Assembly (NCBI GenBank): GCA_001839685.1
Contig: MLAK01000890.1
Location: 1-50,669 of the forward strand
Direction of reading: 5' to 3'
From: Tritrichomonas foetus
Lineage: Eukaryota; Parabasalia; Tritrichomonadida; Tritrichomonadidae
Length of the DNA: 50,669 nt
Of the stretch, positions 33,501 through 39,285 are shown in pieces; the first letter of the stretch is position 1, and every line of letters begins with the position of its first letter. The notes beneath the pieces are model-generated. The model did no database searches. It was not told the origin of the DNA and saw nothing but the letters and a program-made list of their open reading frames with translations. The translations under genes and the position numbers were made by a program.

Positions 33501-35799
33501 TTGTGAGCTTTATTAAATCATCATTACTATTATTTGGATATTCAATACAAAGCATTTTCTTTTCAATATTTTGTGGTAATGCTTTTCTTCCATTCATGGT
33601 TGCATCATTCATGCACCCAATGAAAAAAAATCCTTTTTTCACTTTAATTGGGGAACTCAAAACTGGTAAGATGATATCTTCATTAATTGATGGTTCAATA
33701 GCAACAGAGAGTGATTGAATTATTTGAATATCTGCAAGATTTAATTCATCTGCAATAAATGTTGTTCCATCAATCATTGATGACGCTAATGGGCCATAAT
33801 GAAGAACAAAATTGCCTTCATTAATTGTATAGTATCCAAATAATTCATCAAGCTGTGTTTCACCATTAAATGTAATAACTTGAGCTCCAGTAACATTATT
33901 CGAAAATTTAGTCATTCGTGAAAATGCTATTGCGGCTGCAGTCTTACCTAAACCTGTTTTCCCAATTAGAATTACATGGAGTCCGATAACAGAACAGGCA
34001 ACTAATGTTGCCATTACTCCTCTTGTTGATTTTGCATCTTTATAATGAAATGTATCATAGTCATCTTTTTCAGAATTCTGTTCAGTTAATGAACCCAATA
34101 AAACATTCATAAAATTATTGCTGATTGTTGGAACTCGTGATATTCCTGAATACACATTAAAACAAAACTCAGAAATATCATTATCTAACGCATCAGGAAA
34201 CTCTTTCTTTAATTTGAAAAATCCATCAATAATTTTAAAAAGTTTTCCAGTTGAAAAATGGTCTTGTTTATTTCGAATTTTGACGATTATATTATCAATT
34301 ATATTTGATTGAATATATGGTGAGAATTTTTTTACTAAATATGGATAAGATCCGGAATTAAACTCAGGAAGTTGTTCATCCATATAAATAATAGTAAATC
34401 TATTCAATAATGCAGGGGATAAACTATTCAGCCCTTTAATTGAAGATGTTGCAACAATTCGAAAATCTTCGTGGACCGTAACGACTGGATTCTCAGAATT
34501 TTCGTGAGTAATAAATTCGAAATTCTTTCTTCCTATTCCATCAAAGAGAGAGTTCAATCTCTCTAAAATTGTTGATGGTGCTGTATCAATTTGATCTAAA
34601 ATCATACATTCACCATTCATAATAGATTTGACAACAGGACCATGAACCCATTTAATGGGTGTGTCATATTTAGCAATGTTTGCATCATTAGATTCAGATT
34701 TAAGTGCCATATATCTTCCAATAACATCACCAATGGTCATTTCAGGATTACAAATAAATATTTTACTTGGTTTTTTGGAACGAATATGACCAATCCAGCG
34801 AGAAGCTGATGTTTTTCCACATCCATCTGGACCAATTAAAAGAATAGGCTTATATAAATCCATTAAATGATGTGAATAGGAGAAAACTTTGGCTAATACT
34901 TGTGTTTTATAAAATAAGTGTTTGAATTTGTCCGGAATATTAATTCTATTATATATATTATACCTTTCATTAATGTCTTTTGAAATTAAAATATCTTTAA
35001 TTTCATTTTGTATTGTTTCATTATACCTTGAACCATAATGAATAATAATGGATTCAAATGGAGTCATTCCATAAGTTATTGAAAGAATTGTTCCACTAAT
35101 TTCACGAATAGTGAAAACAAAAGATTGATCTTTCATTTTATTTTTCCATTCAAAATGAAATTCGATTAATTTTGGAATAAATTCATCGATATCTACCAAC
35201 TTATCAATTTTATATACATCAGCAGCAAGTTGGTAAGCAATTTCAGTAAGTTCTTCTTGTGATATTTCTCCAAAATTAATTAAATGAAATCTTGAAAGGA
35301 ATTTTTGTGATAAATTATGTCTTTTCTGAGAAAATTTGCTTGTTAATGGATTTTGTGTTGCAATAATATGAAAGTTTTGATGCATTTTAACCGTTATTGC
35401 ATCACTTCCAAGCGTATCAATCGATAAAAATCCACTATCAAGAGATGCTTCAATACATTGTAAAACATGCTCATGAGCAAGATTAATTTCATCTAATATA
35501 ATACAATGACCATTCTCAAAAGCATCAGTATATGGTCCTTTTTTGAATGAAAATCCACACCATGAATCATTACTGAGAGAAATTCGACCAAGTAAATCTT
35601 CCACAGTGGTTTGTGAACTGAAACTAAAAACAATCGGTTTTTGGTTGTTTTGCAAGGCTGCTTGAATTGCGGTAATCGTTTTAGAGGTACCTGTTTCGCC
35701 TTCTAATAAAATTGGAATACCTGAAAGAATACCTTCTGACACAATATTTATCCGCTCTTCGGCACCTTTCGTTAAGATAAAACTTGTGTCTTTCATCAT
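18523..35799 (-). CDS. Giant six-AAA+ / triple-VWA protein (midasin/MoxR-like architecture)
   Basis: 5758 residues in one frame. N-terminal half: six AAA+ modules of the dynein-related class, with P-loop lysines at K40, K329, K619, (K939), K1349 and K1650. Walker B pairs are DE 103-104, DQ 402-403, DE 684-685, KN 1078-1079, EE 1419-1420 and DG 1791-1792. AAA4 has a shortened P-loop (GESGLKT). Candidate Arg fingers: R170, R467, R1147, R1862; none in AAA3 or AAA5. Residues ~2000-4100 form a long linker, mostly helical at first. Then come three VWA domains with MIDAS starts at D4233 (DSTST), D4590 (DNSSS) and D5191 (DGTGS); the third carries GGGGDGPEDW and HIADAPGHG, typical of alpha-kinase-associated VWA domains. 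The tail (~5410-5758) is Gln-rich, then RG-rich, a D7 run, a basic KRKKKS patch and a terminal NPFDDDPYF. Midasin also joins six AAA+ modules to one VWA and remodels pre-ribosomes, but three VWAs and this tail are not the midasin plan. A mechanochemical remodelling role is inference. Confidence 0.92.
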   Translation of the reverse strand: MMKDTSFILTKGAEERINIVSEGILSGIPILLEGETGTSKTITAIQAALQNNQKPIVFSFSSQTTVEDLLGRISLSNDSWCGFSFKKGPYTDAFENGHCIILDEINLAHEHVLQCIEASLDSGFLSIDTLGSDAITVKMHQNFHIIATQNPLTSKFSQKRHNLSQKFLSRFHLINFGEISQEELTEIAYQLAADVYKIDKLVDIDEFIPKLIEFHFEWKNKMKDQSFVFTIREISGTILSITYGMTPFESIIIHYGSRYNETIQNEIKDILISKDINERYNIYNRINIPDKFKHLFYKTQVLAKVFSYSHHLMDLYKPILLIGPDGCGKTSASRWIGHIRSKKPSKIFICNPEMTIGDVIGRYMALKSESNDANIAKYDTPIKWVHGPVVKSIMNGECMILDQIDTAPSTILERLNSLFDGIGRKNFEFITHENSENPVVTVHEDFRIVATSSIKGLNSLSPALLNRFTIIYMDEQLPEFNSGSYPYLVKKFSPYIQSNIIDNIIVKIRNKQDHFSTGKLFKIIDGFFKLKKEFPDALDNDISEFCFNVYSGISRVPTISNNFMNVLLGSLTEQNSEKDDYDTFHYKDAKSTRGVMATLVACSVIGLHVILIGKTGLGKTAAAIAFSRMTKFSNNVTGAQVITFNGETQLDELFGYYTINEGNFVLHYGPLASSMIDGTTFIADELNLADIQIIQSLSVAIEPSINEDIILPVLSSPIKVKKGFFFIGCMNDATMNGRKALPQNIEKKMLCIEYPNNSNDDLIKLTRSIGSQFHISDPKIFEYTTKLIERINNDSLFGTRPWSLREVKKLFNRTQFILQPNNNTYRNFKIIHIIAFMLRASFSDQPKINKKVSEIVCEAFNENKLHQKSLKSDLEDEVYVNKQKRHIILTKGSLNIQISNQKELNNIPSDLPTFWSMIFEIKLAHISEPLLFIGESGLKTFLAQKICPLSSVVYLHSDSTIASLIGQITLIDRSQSREFFLDIMKDFIGSNLDLFDFLSVFYDRDQPIDQDLLTEVVNQLIKDNPLFIKIIKNIKRQLLKTDYIDQLDQQSIFSNYLSLFKPGLITRAIFQQNSLILKNIAQPSPTVLERFNELLAIKPTLTLFEDTTDTITLSEQKLISNFNKKFRIIGICLPLEKRNLSDAMLSRLTEINVSVYNDNEQIRIFKSILNNELSADLVIEPIDILRSFIDELNKNNIKTSFSQKIQIIQISIKWWKYYQRNGIVKDINDIFIIAILRCIVGPLAYKQKKEVIKLIINIMKISIPDSFLHIYNDDEEVLDVFHIIYSENSRTNNYLKSSISGFTSTTTLDQLPEGNIVFTKSISDLIDLIFTASYINFPLIIEGPNGCGKSSAFDYAAQCCQATVIRICISQSTTVEDLFGRYEPITENGVLQFGFKETAFLEAINLDNSSLNKYWILIEELHLASSSVIDALSPIFNPQSDKSIFLPNGRIVSKGQYFIVGLSSKPLQNQALTKTSLYYKTSEYSTFELKTICDFLLKQNDNYSEYSTKLCDVLAKLYEMSIKYQFKIPVTVREVEKFIKMLRASNGQLNIDEILHFLCIDRFHDESMKALMQEYLALSNRTNNEENQLVIENCSLSYGQLRYEIEQITSSRHHELHYLSDSEQKLFQFLLLNIKEYSPIVIQGQTSSGKSYSLQLFADILGKKLNVIQLNSEVNGSSLAGNYQPSKNLKESDIEELQLSITKISRFFSLFPPGMQEQLKNPIQEWEPNQFSEFKDYLKEFYHSLDSEEDKEQIHAFLVKVNSILMFFHHLERSDSTIIKSMIKGSWILLDGIESAPADLFDRLFTLLDNKPTLNLYERGSRFNYSLNSEDPTTRIHPDFRLFMTFNPIEANSNISPAFLNRCTMFSMRPLDDNYLNTSLVISSLLKKAQFGEDSIEIAAKLAKIHINIKETFRNDLTFRTLVHICKKSCYLSKNHIVHVEDLKKLIIKHYNLDKHDDLSEKQTKMMNDVFNEEIDVNIIQHFQKTQRGTSKACQDIIRAIDEFINNIKNSSYELKFTEILHYIQFVQIKDLESIINKFNLLYNRINSRKEEFNRERLSHFAAVFIMNDLLSELNDLGLTKITNKSIQMSTMEDLYQNTDFTQILNKIQLFTMLVKIKWFPNHFPPFIFLDDILNNEINNNTIWTPNTTLIQQICVCLYKDNYKNMLFKGIMLKLFEVTHFFMLKCLSGHDSLQMFYNWLKWIEELFKVFNFDMNISEYRFQEIIDSWSQDLNDIVSKKNGLYTIMTISNNIDFRDFDDSSSQFQWIKNFSNILMGLYTSLKESYEKKFVQEANDKKAADDFVKLKDIISKEIENNHQIKNPLNKLNDLMDLVGPITKEKFNFIKQIYESIHLKEKQKPVNSHSWPTSFEYGQTTTRLKLIELLISYSEIMENVQKIDNFNNKFDWIALCSLPYSDPLLIEYITTENIETTTIKKYISLLNAHLLLDLFEYSDGYKYCRTDSIVEFFNSFINRHERDVDKDYPRIVQEIAKNHPIDFLIKIPKFSPSDILYMIIDPFDKEKTGPLYENQTVPKEFIQLFHILTKTINRQSFETLSVRIGEKFIHYVKKLDSNKEFDESDFSMYASELINDTYTNKQLQDLCESTLLAYNICQHNSNQSNNHLDFSDIECFNSPEFCDQNPYCGYYFSLFPETLKQIDPILKCIPNIEEENYFPLGLWEFRVISYFEFAKMKLPNDFPDYASDLSDYITSIIIKFMRKNEIEKFSHLIGFLVPLPPKQYCDNSKIHSDYVRSIFIDIFKNVTDPILQKQLKKLIQKILPDLLKLMSSNKWTNTLNSSIKEPSNNNIIKFLSNPFYYCFDQILQSHISNYQIYEYEVKSAIDKVVKGFNKISEKSYRDELIESANEDIKNLLSKLEEDYLSTKHISNSSSLINNANEYWKEYSRYVLGLIKMFPVLKTDTVKETLMFVEYEDHEIIYDHFSKELFSLPCKNEKYLIFIKSKNNESLITFNYTIDKKRIIKDIQLKSPKSVIILQLPESVTNPKSLNPYCKNGEIKIIPIKVKNNEQPVKNCTVHDMIDCYQRFSNSIEKINNNESEDSDERIQILQIIRKVKVTFKGERIENFLDFIETYQSKNISTERITLNLISELKQKNRKLLDFLPADFPFNYSNISPNKTNETLKTMIDIITDNANILDREYKFFSSKLSTKHDLFTNKNSNFSILMRSFTNFEIVPKFRQFVSKDDFIDFKPSNVLLTPSIISNSDGNININIKEINIEKGPFYIGIDLEPLKIRINNTTQQEIKCKFKQTKNSPDKPQYSNDAGFLTISFPVTSQETHTENLVLFYEGAVTFYEKGSSDSFASIQYNIKLHYITPIIFIKIINQKLAIKDGKAIVVPFAATERSQLKFSKLLPKEGIKNFVSLIEQDDNRVEKPLITGIEDKDVMITFQKIQEAGLLSMNTMFFISELIKIPIDVKLNITRSQNQFKCLIYCDNVKNFIENPMVNVGNLYRDIYFVIYGFNASNEPFSLIKVGLEPHQQNSDFPLIHWEYERPKTHIPSYQYGYMVCSIKARYFGPTRNLFIPTYLVVDLNGKPEKVPFTIRKSLITLNRNQIINANPSMSISYFVDDRFYPLDNFSQLSQEDKLIVSPFSYYLKCKYPMIKYGSTGEFERIINLNQTEKIEVLTFQSGRFIIIETELKNIKYNQQILYIIGRLANKPDTFFPIFAPIANSMFDARNIKKIDFSNFVYFYFQFLKPNDIKKRQQNIQNFESLFIKNGPPSKFNFGFLIDILAKNKEKIMYSEIGNTITKFTGNSTYIEHIQQCQKINSIEYKFMCLISALYALFSVRFKVLCSQNFYIHMHVPMYEITNEQFKLLSNANLSEEKVLESKQINIIKKDVAQNSENYQNRLSEYRGKGYQISDVLKWTFADGIQHSTHEEYEKYQKLKDKNKNKNLDKIDIPYVDISAKFDGNTIPIIKFDQESVSSILTNLNEILQNTYKITFYFHSIRPNNNNFQKVINLLNHIISVYDWVKVSYKGFPFSVFKTFFIPAYHFMISRLDDAHVKLHFVDHSINNKGNNENVFLAMPCSKPYNIPINKFEKLGSKIKPENSKDIPVFEFIPSRNPPKNKETEKISQSGNKTSVPTKNLSMPGSGRKSQLFSGEYEENDLNHKRRVETKQYQKLEFKQINGKDDIEIPNKDLIDFIINKMSHKNNKETLDFQISDKNHIPKNINETPKNTPEIQRFFEASMKMSDVLVQKVASDDTLNFQNETFATILVDSTSTFANTQKAALLTFAISLANAFTAINIPYSLVVFCDDNYQFILKRISDPHDNIYFQKLHDAMIVKRRLSDMSAAIQTVKAKVVPTDDERTKHSIFVLTDGISSKIALTNQWKQKILNDKNISVLFFFLDILPTIDKDIVLPIWQNFEKILKTAESPSSILVSNVSNIYNGDHIIAQAFVQTLSFYKKRQNNNLIEYDPFYPKEELAITKFSKNINKVLDKLNKKRYQHEKFFVQTSFEDDVEFVDLTLDINNNNNQFQLEVFSPTIENMSDNGNKFLEGLHRFAQTLVDPSTIQEVNEQVFPRNKPSQYSPSQTGSIFYFPGLVRFILTQGQDNKIFLAKNAGFIRSYSVFIIIDNSSSCFNISTFTHSYQTILTFLYSISKIDLPSLNIIVTTKNGPMILCSEKPSMITLEEKSPIWISLFHYLSEPHYNSYLYSALLTSLKMRMQQKTKSSYVFVFSDGNYNNHERSLCHIIIDDLIQHQTSTIFIGIGSNPSNIRKISGKSVWSLDPKNILQAILSLFGKEINDIDTIKTSYFDISCVTQELIDQLSNEMFNKNKLVFRDLYNELDRVKRKVAVYENLYNPMIKNGKDVIIEINGKIGNAGTLISSYDLGKKGNYQGVKILICLFWDYSLSNSEQKEISEEVLRNGTDGKRSVIKSLVEFGMEPKIVKNYRDAMKLMRGGEFSQVWIICGRNDGKMPDKSDYANLFEEFIRFTIEYWHRGGSLIFWTDNYPLTAECNLFLKKAKFSINGQQQSVNFHIGGDDKGCQTLTPNNIKQKKKSSFDNKSLIEWEGYEKPHFNFNISRLYEGETIASAIAGPETQDEIDNYSDLSGLKYATESDISPFKPFSYSSSGGISSMYYSSPISSKDGDIIIDCGFSKLFYELNEEGIHRYVNNIAVYNLNLEKKFIIMGKEIEPRFVKPESFENIKIKINKAKSQHRAYIANEKVDLVFLIDGTGSMRFFIDAVRDSCIDIANKCQERFAENQFRFGAVIYRDTALTTLIQRKKTDIVEISQLDNSAEKLADFLSHIEAKGGGGDGPEDWVSGYQSLLRLNWDENSSKVVIHIADAPGHGERFANDKVYDVPEIKYNSTEKINCDIYRKMQDEHDQLFPQLIHQAAEKGLIFFCMNGNRNAMESFKETKSIFESSGGRKYVIQNEFGFGYNPRKQEQQLPEKKRRELVEQVKRITLNSIDTAVAVLRMNKDSVPVLEKTKYEIDCEIEFERDYQDFQKNHDPSQWKKHKNKKPKQDSTAENAFDLDIEEQPLNEQNNYQQPNQRPNKQQQDYQNSPQRKQRQPKQKQSKQQQYQPEQQSLIMSSYVPSQQVQQHNLQIPHFIPPKPAQNYIHQNYHQNNQQQYTQQQHKQQRQDLQQQYNSLSGCYQNVINPIFQPDEEKVNRLLNRNTNSLDSSHNLSNNPHPSRNENNGQGRGRNQRGRGGSAQNIHELDEQHSISPTNPIKNIFDFDDDDDDDTLSTSNNTSNLSNQTNSTNSGRRNNRRRPKRKKKSNDHNSNKSSNPFDDDPYF

Positions 35800-36057
35800 T
35801 TGTAAAAATTAAATTATTCAGAAAAGCTGATCATTCAATTTTCAAAGAGTCTCAAAAGCTTTGGATTGAAAACATGATCGTCATCGCGAAATTTTCAGCT
35901 TATCACAATTATTAATTGGCAGAAAAATTTTTTTTTGAAAACAAAAAAAAGAATTGACAATAACTATAAAATCGCCCTGCATACAACAATTGAAAGACTT
36001 TACCTTAAACCTTCAAGTTATTGTTAACTGTCGTCGCTTTATTGAAACAATTAAAAT

Positions 36058-36137
<80 letters not shown>

Positions 36138-36277
36138 ATTTCACTCAGATAAAAATTGTCATGCTTCATCAGTTGATATATTTATATAAAATGATGGTTA
36201 TTTGATGTTTAAAAATGCAGAGAAATTTATTAATAATAAAAAAAGAAAAAGAATATGAAAAAAGAATAAAAACAAAT
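35800..36277. other. Intergenic region upstream of the giant gene, with A78 tract
   Basis: 478 bases between two minus-strand genes. It contains the longest homopolymer of the window. No gene; a lysine-run ORF across the tract is an artefact. No good Inr match lies directly before the ATG at 35799. Confidence 0.7.
36059..36136. repeat. A78 homopolymer tract
   Basis: 78 consecutive A on the plus strand (T78 on the coding strand of the giant gene), about 260 bases upstream of its start. A retroposed poly(A) tail was considered, but no retroelement lies before it. The length may be a sequencing estimate. Confidence 0.95.
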
Positions 36278-37462
36278 TTAGACAAATGGAATAAAGTTAT
36301 TCACAGATAAAGACCTAAATCTCGAATGGCCTATTCTTCCAGCCATTTTCAACGATTTTGCTAATGGCTGTGGTGGTAAAGGTAATGAATCATTGTTGGA
36401 TACTTTCGCGCTCGTGGCTATCAATTTTTTTTCTTTGTTATTTATTGTGTCATGATGATCTTTATCGCCGAAAATAAATAATTTCCGATTTGTTGAATCA
36501 TTCATAAATTCAGCAATATGGGGATTCGAAATTAGATTAGGTGATGAGTAATTTTTATGTATATTATTACTGAATTCAAATCTAGATGAACTGGAAGCCC
36601 TTTCAAAATTGAAGGAAATGGGTTTTGCCATATCCCAATCAAAAAGTCCATCATAAGCTATTCCTGATCGTTCAAGGAGCTGCCTAAATATTTTCCTGTA
36701 TTCTTGGTAATTCGGGGCCTCACCGGGGGATAAATTTTTAACAGTTTTCAGAAAATATGCAAATTCTTTTGGCATTCCTGCGCAGAGTGTATCAACGCTA
36801 ATGGACACTTTTGAATCAAGCGAATTGTCACAATTCGACCAAGGAAGCTCCTTGTTATAAAAATAGATGAGCATATATGCAAGCGATTCCAAGTCATCAG
36901 CCGGGCTCAAATCTTCTTTACATAATGCTCTAATTGATAAAAATTCTTCTGGTCCATATCCCTTACGTTCACTAAGAATATTATTATTGAATCCCAAGCA
37001 CTCCTTAAAACGTTCGCCGTGGCAAAAATTAACTAAATAAAGGAGGCTTGGAACGTTTTGACATGGATTTCGTTCAATTAAAATATGTTCAGGTGAAATC
37101 CTTCCATGGACGATACTTTTGTTATATAAGAACTCTAAACGTTCTAAAACTTGGTCAGCAATCATGATGATAGTTTTCAAAGAAAAAGTTTGCTTCTGTT
37201 CGATGAATAAATTACTGAGTGGTTTTCCTAAAAGCTGAGTTACTAAAATACAATTGTTATTTTCAATTGAGTAATAATGGAATTTTGGAAAACCATTTGC
37301 TCCGCTAAGTAAAGTTGATATTTTGGCTTCGAATGAAAGATCGTATGGTTTTGATTTGATTAATACATGCTCGCCGGTTTCTTCGTCTACACCAACGAAC
37401 ATGTCTTGCCTATCTTGAAACCTGTGAAGAGTTTTAAATCCTTTTATGTTCACAATCGACAT
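36278..37462 (-). CDS. CK1-family pseudokinase
   Basis: 394 residues; residues ~8-290 are a casein kinase 1 fold. CK1 hallmarks: ADDLESLAYMLIYFYNKELPW, then KEFAYFLKTVKNLSPGEAPNY and the end of the domain, LFDWDMAK. The ATP-site lysine (K36 in HVLIKSK) and a candidate alpha-C Glu (E45) are present. The catalytic loop HRDxKPEN reads HGRISPEH (119-126), so the catalytic Asp, Lys and Asn are all replaced, and DFG reads NFC (145-147). This cannot be an ordinary kinase. The C-terminal ~100 residues are Ser/Asn-rich and ungrouped. Trichomonads have many CK1 genes; this copy likely acts, if at all, as a scaffold or substrate-binding decoy (inference). The stop lies in TAAA. Confidence 0.92.
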   Translation of the reverse strand: MSIVNIKGFKTLHRFQDRQDMFVGVDEETGEHVLIKSKPYDLSFEAKISTLLSGANGFPKFHYYSIENNNCILVTQLLGKPLSNLFIEQKQTFSLKTIIMIADQVLERLEFLYNKSIVHGRISPEHILIERNPCQNVPSLLYLVNFCHGERFKECLGFNNNILSERKGYGPEEFLSIRALCKEDLSPADDLESLAYMLIYFYNKELPWSNCDNSLDSKVSISVDTLCAGMPKEFAYFLKTVKNLSPGEAPNYQEYRKIFRQLLERSGIAYDGLFDWDMAKPISFNFERASSSSRFEFSNNIHKNYSSPNLISNPHIAEFMNDSTNRKLFIFGDKDHHDTINNKEKKLIATSAKVSNNDSLPLPPQPLAKSLKMAGRIGHSRFRSLSVNNFIPFV

Positions 37463-38829
37463 TGGGGAAAAATAAATTCTAAATTGAATCGTTCAACTTT
37501 TTGACAACTTGATATGAAAAATTTGTGAAGAATATATTTAATTACATTTTTCAGAATTCAAAAGCCCCTCTTCAAAAATTCAGAAATGAGTTTTATAAAG
37601 TCTTAACCTTTTCAGTAATTTACATCACTTTTAATAAGAGTAAATTGAAAATGCTTGATAAAAATCTATGAAAATATTCAATATATGAATAAAATCGATT
37701 TCAAAAAATAAAATTGAATTGAATTTATATCGATTGAAGTCGATAAATTATTCTAAAGCGATATTTTCACGTGAATTACGCTCAGTAAACATTATCTTTG
37801 AGATAAATAAATATTAACTCTACTGATTTTTATGATATTTCATGCAAAAATAAACCAAAAAAGAAAAAAAAACATGAAATATACTAGTGTTCATATTATT
37901 AAAATTTTCAATGATTTTATCACAAGAGAGATATCAATATTCAAAATTATCACCCCTTTGTGAAAAATTGAACACATTTTTCCAAGATTTTACTACATCA
38001 GTGATAAAATAGAATTATAAGATAGTTATAGATTTTATTCATGAAAGATAATTTCCTCGAACCAGAAAAGATTGAAGGATAAATATGAGAGAAATAATTT
38101 TTTTTCCAACGAAAATTGGTTGCATTCAACCTTTGGTTATTTTTTCAATTCATTCATTCAAAGTACAATGGAACTCAATTTTTTTGAATCATACCTTCAG
38201 AATTCTATGAATAACTACAAAAAGTTAAACTGACTTAAAATTATACTCAAAAATTTTCAGTCATGATTCAGAATCAAAAACTCAATGAATATTTAAAAAG
38301 TTATGAAATGGTTAATCAGTTGATACAGATCATTAAACTGAAAATTAGATTTTCGTTGATGAATGAATTTCATAAATAGAAAAAATTGTTACAAATCATG
38401 AATTATAAATTTGGCGAATCAAATATGATTTTGGTCAGATCTAATATTTCAACCATTTCATACTAATATGTTCTTTGGAATTAAATGCACTCATTAAATA
38501 GTATTTTTATCATTATATAATGAAATATGTTGCCTATTTCTGATTAGAACAAAATTATTTTCATTAATTTTATTCTACATCAGATCATAAATCGATGAAA
38601 CGAATTTTTATTTCTAATTAACATTTTTCTTGATGTTGTATCATCTATTTTATATTTAATTAATAAAGGATTGTTGATCATCGAATCAATCTTTGTTCAT
38701 AAAAAACATTCTTTAGATCTTTCCTTTATATTGATAGTAATTTGATGTTTCAAAAGATCGTTTTTAAAATGATAAAACGAATATTATCATCCCAAGCATC
38801 ATCATTATAAAACTTTTTTCCAACGATCT
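37463..38829. other. Gene-poor AT-rich region left of the transposon
   Basis: 1.4 kb with no convincing gene. A 38-codon frame (38263-38379) opens with TCATG, an Inr-like context, and encodes a helical NEYLKSYEMVNQLIQIIK-like peptide before a TAG. It could be the 5' relic of a decayed gene but is too short to assign. Confidence 0.55.
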
Positions 38830-38833
38830 TTAA

Positions 38834-38848
38834 GGGGGTTGTCTAACC
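38834..38848 (+). repeat. Left terminal inverted repeat
   Basis: GGGGGTTGTCTAACC directly after TTAA. The first 11 bases are the exact reverse complement of the right end at 40546-40556. The following CGCCAAA also recurs at the right end of the neighbouring element (42533-42539 on the other strand). Confidence 0.85.
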
Positions 38849-39285
38849 GCCAAAAAAAAGTGCGCATAAAATCCTTATTATCAAAAAAACGGAGAAGACC
38901 TCTGCGCTGATCTCTTGCAGAATAACTCACTACGAACCAAGCTTTTATATACTTATTTACCGAGTCGATCCAAATTTTACAGCTGAAAATTAATTTTTCA
39001 AATTTCCTCAAATCGATAAATCTTAATTTTCGGCTCTATTTCGTTTTAGTATTTCCGGCGTAATTGATGATTGTATGGATGTCAAAACATCTGTCTCAAT
39101 ACTCACGGTGTTATTTTTCGTTTAAAATTTCGATTTTAAAAATAATCGCCTTAACCATTTAAATTCAGTAAACGCCATGAAATAATTGCATAATATATCG
39201 TCTCAAATTAATGTGTATCAGAAAGAGTGAACATAAAAGGAATTTCTAAAATTCGATTAAATTATCTAATAAAAATATTGTTTAT

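Noticed and set aside
18523..35799. Giant protein as a dynein heavy chain
   Set aside because: There is no dynein linker or stalk, no microtubule-binding insert between AAA4 and AAA5, and VWA domains follow the ring, which dynein lacks.
36059..36136. A78 as the tail of a retrotransposed gene
   Set aside because: No intronless gene copy or target-site duplication is visible on either side of the tract.
35954..36205. ORF with a long lysine run
   Set aside because: It only translates the A78 tract.
38263..38379. 38-codon ORF with TCATG context
   Set aside because: Too short and with no recognisable domain; mentioned only as a possible relic in the intergenic entry.
38805..39011. 68-residue minus-strand ORF at the left end of the transposon
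   Set aside because: It runs through the terminal inverted repeat and the target site, so it is a chance frame in non-coding transposon DNA.
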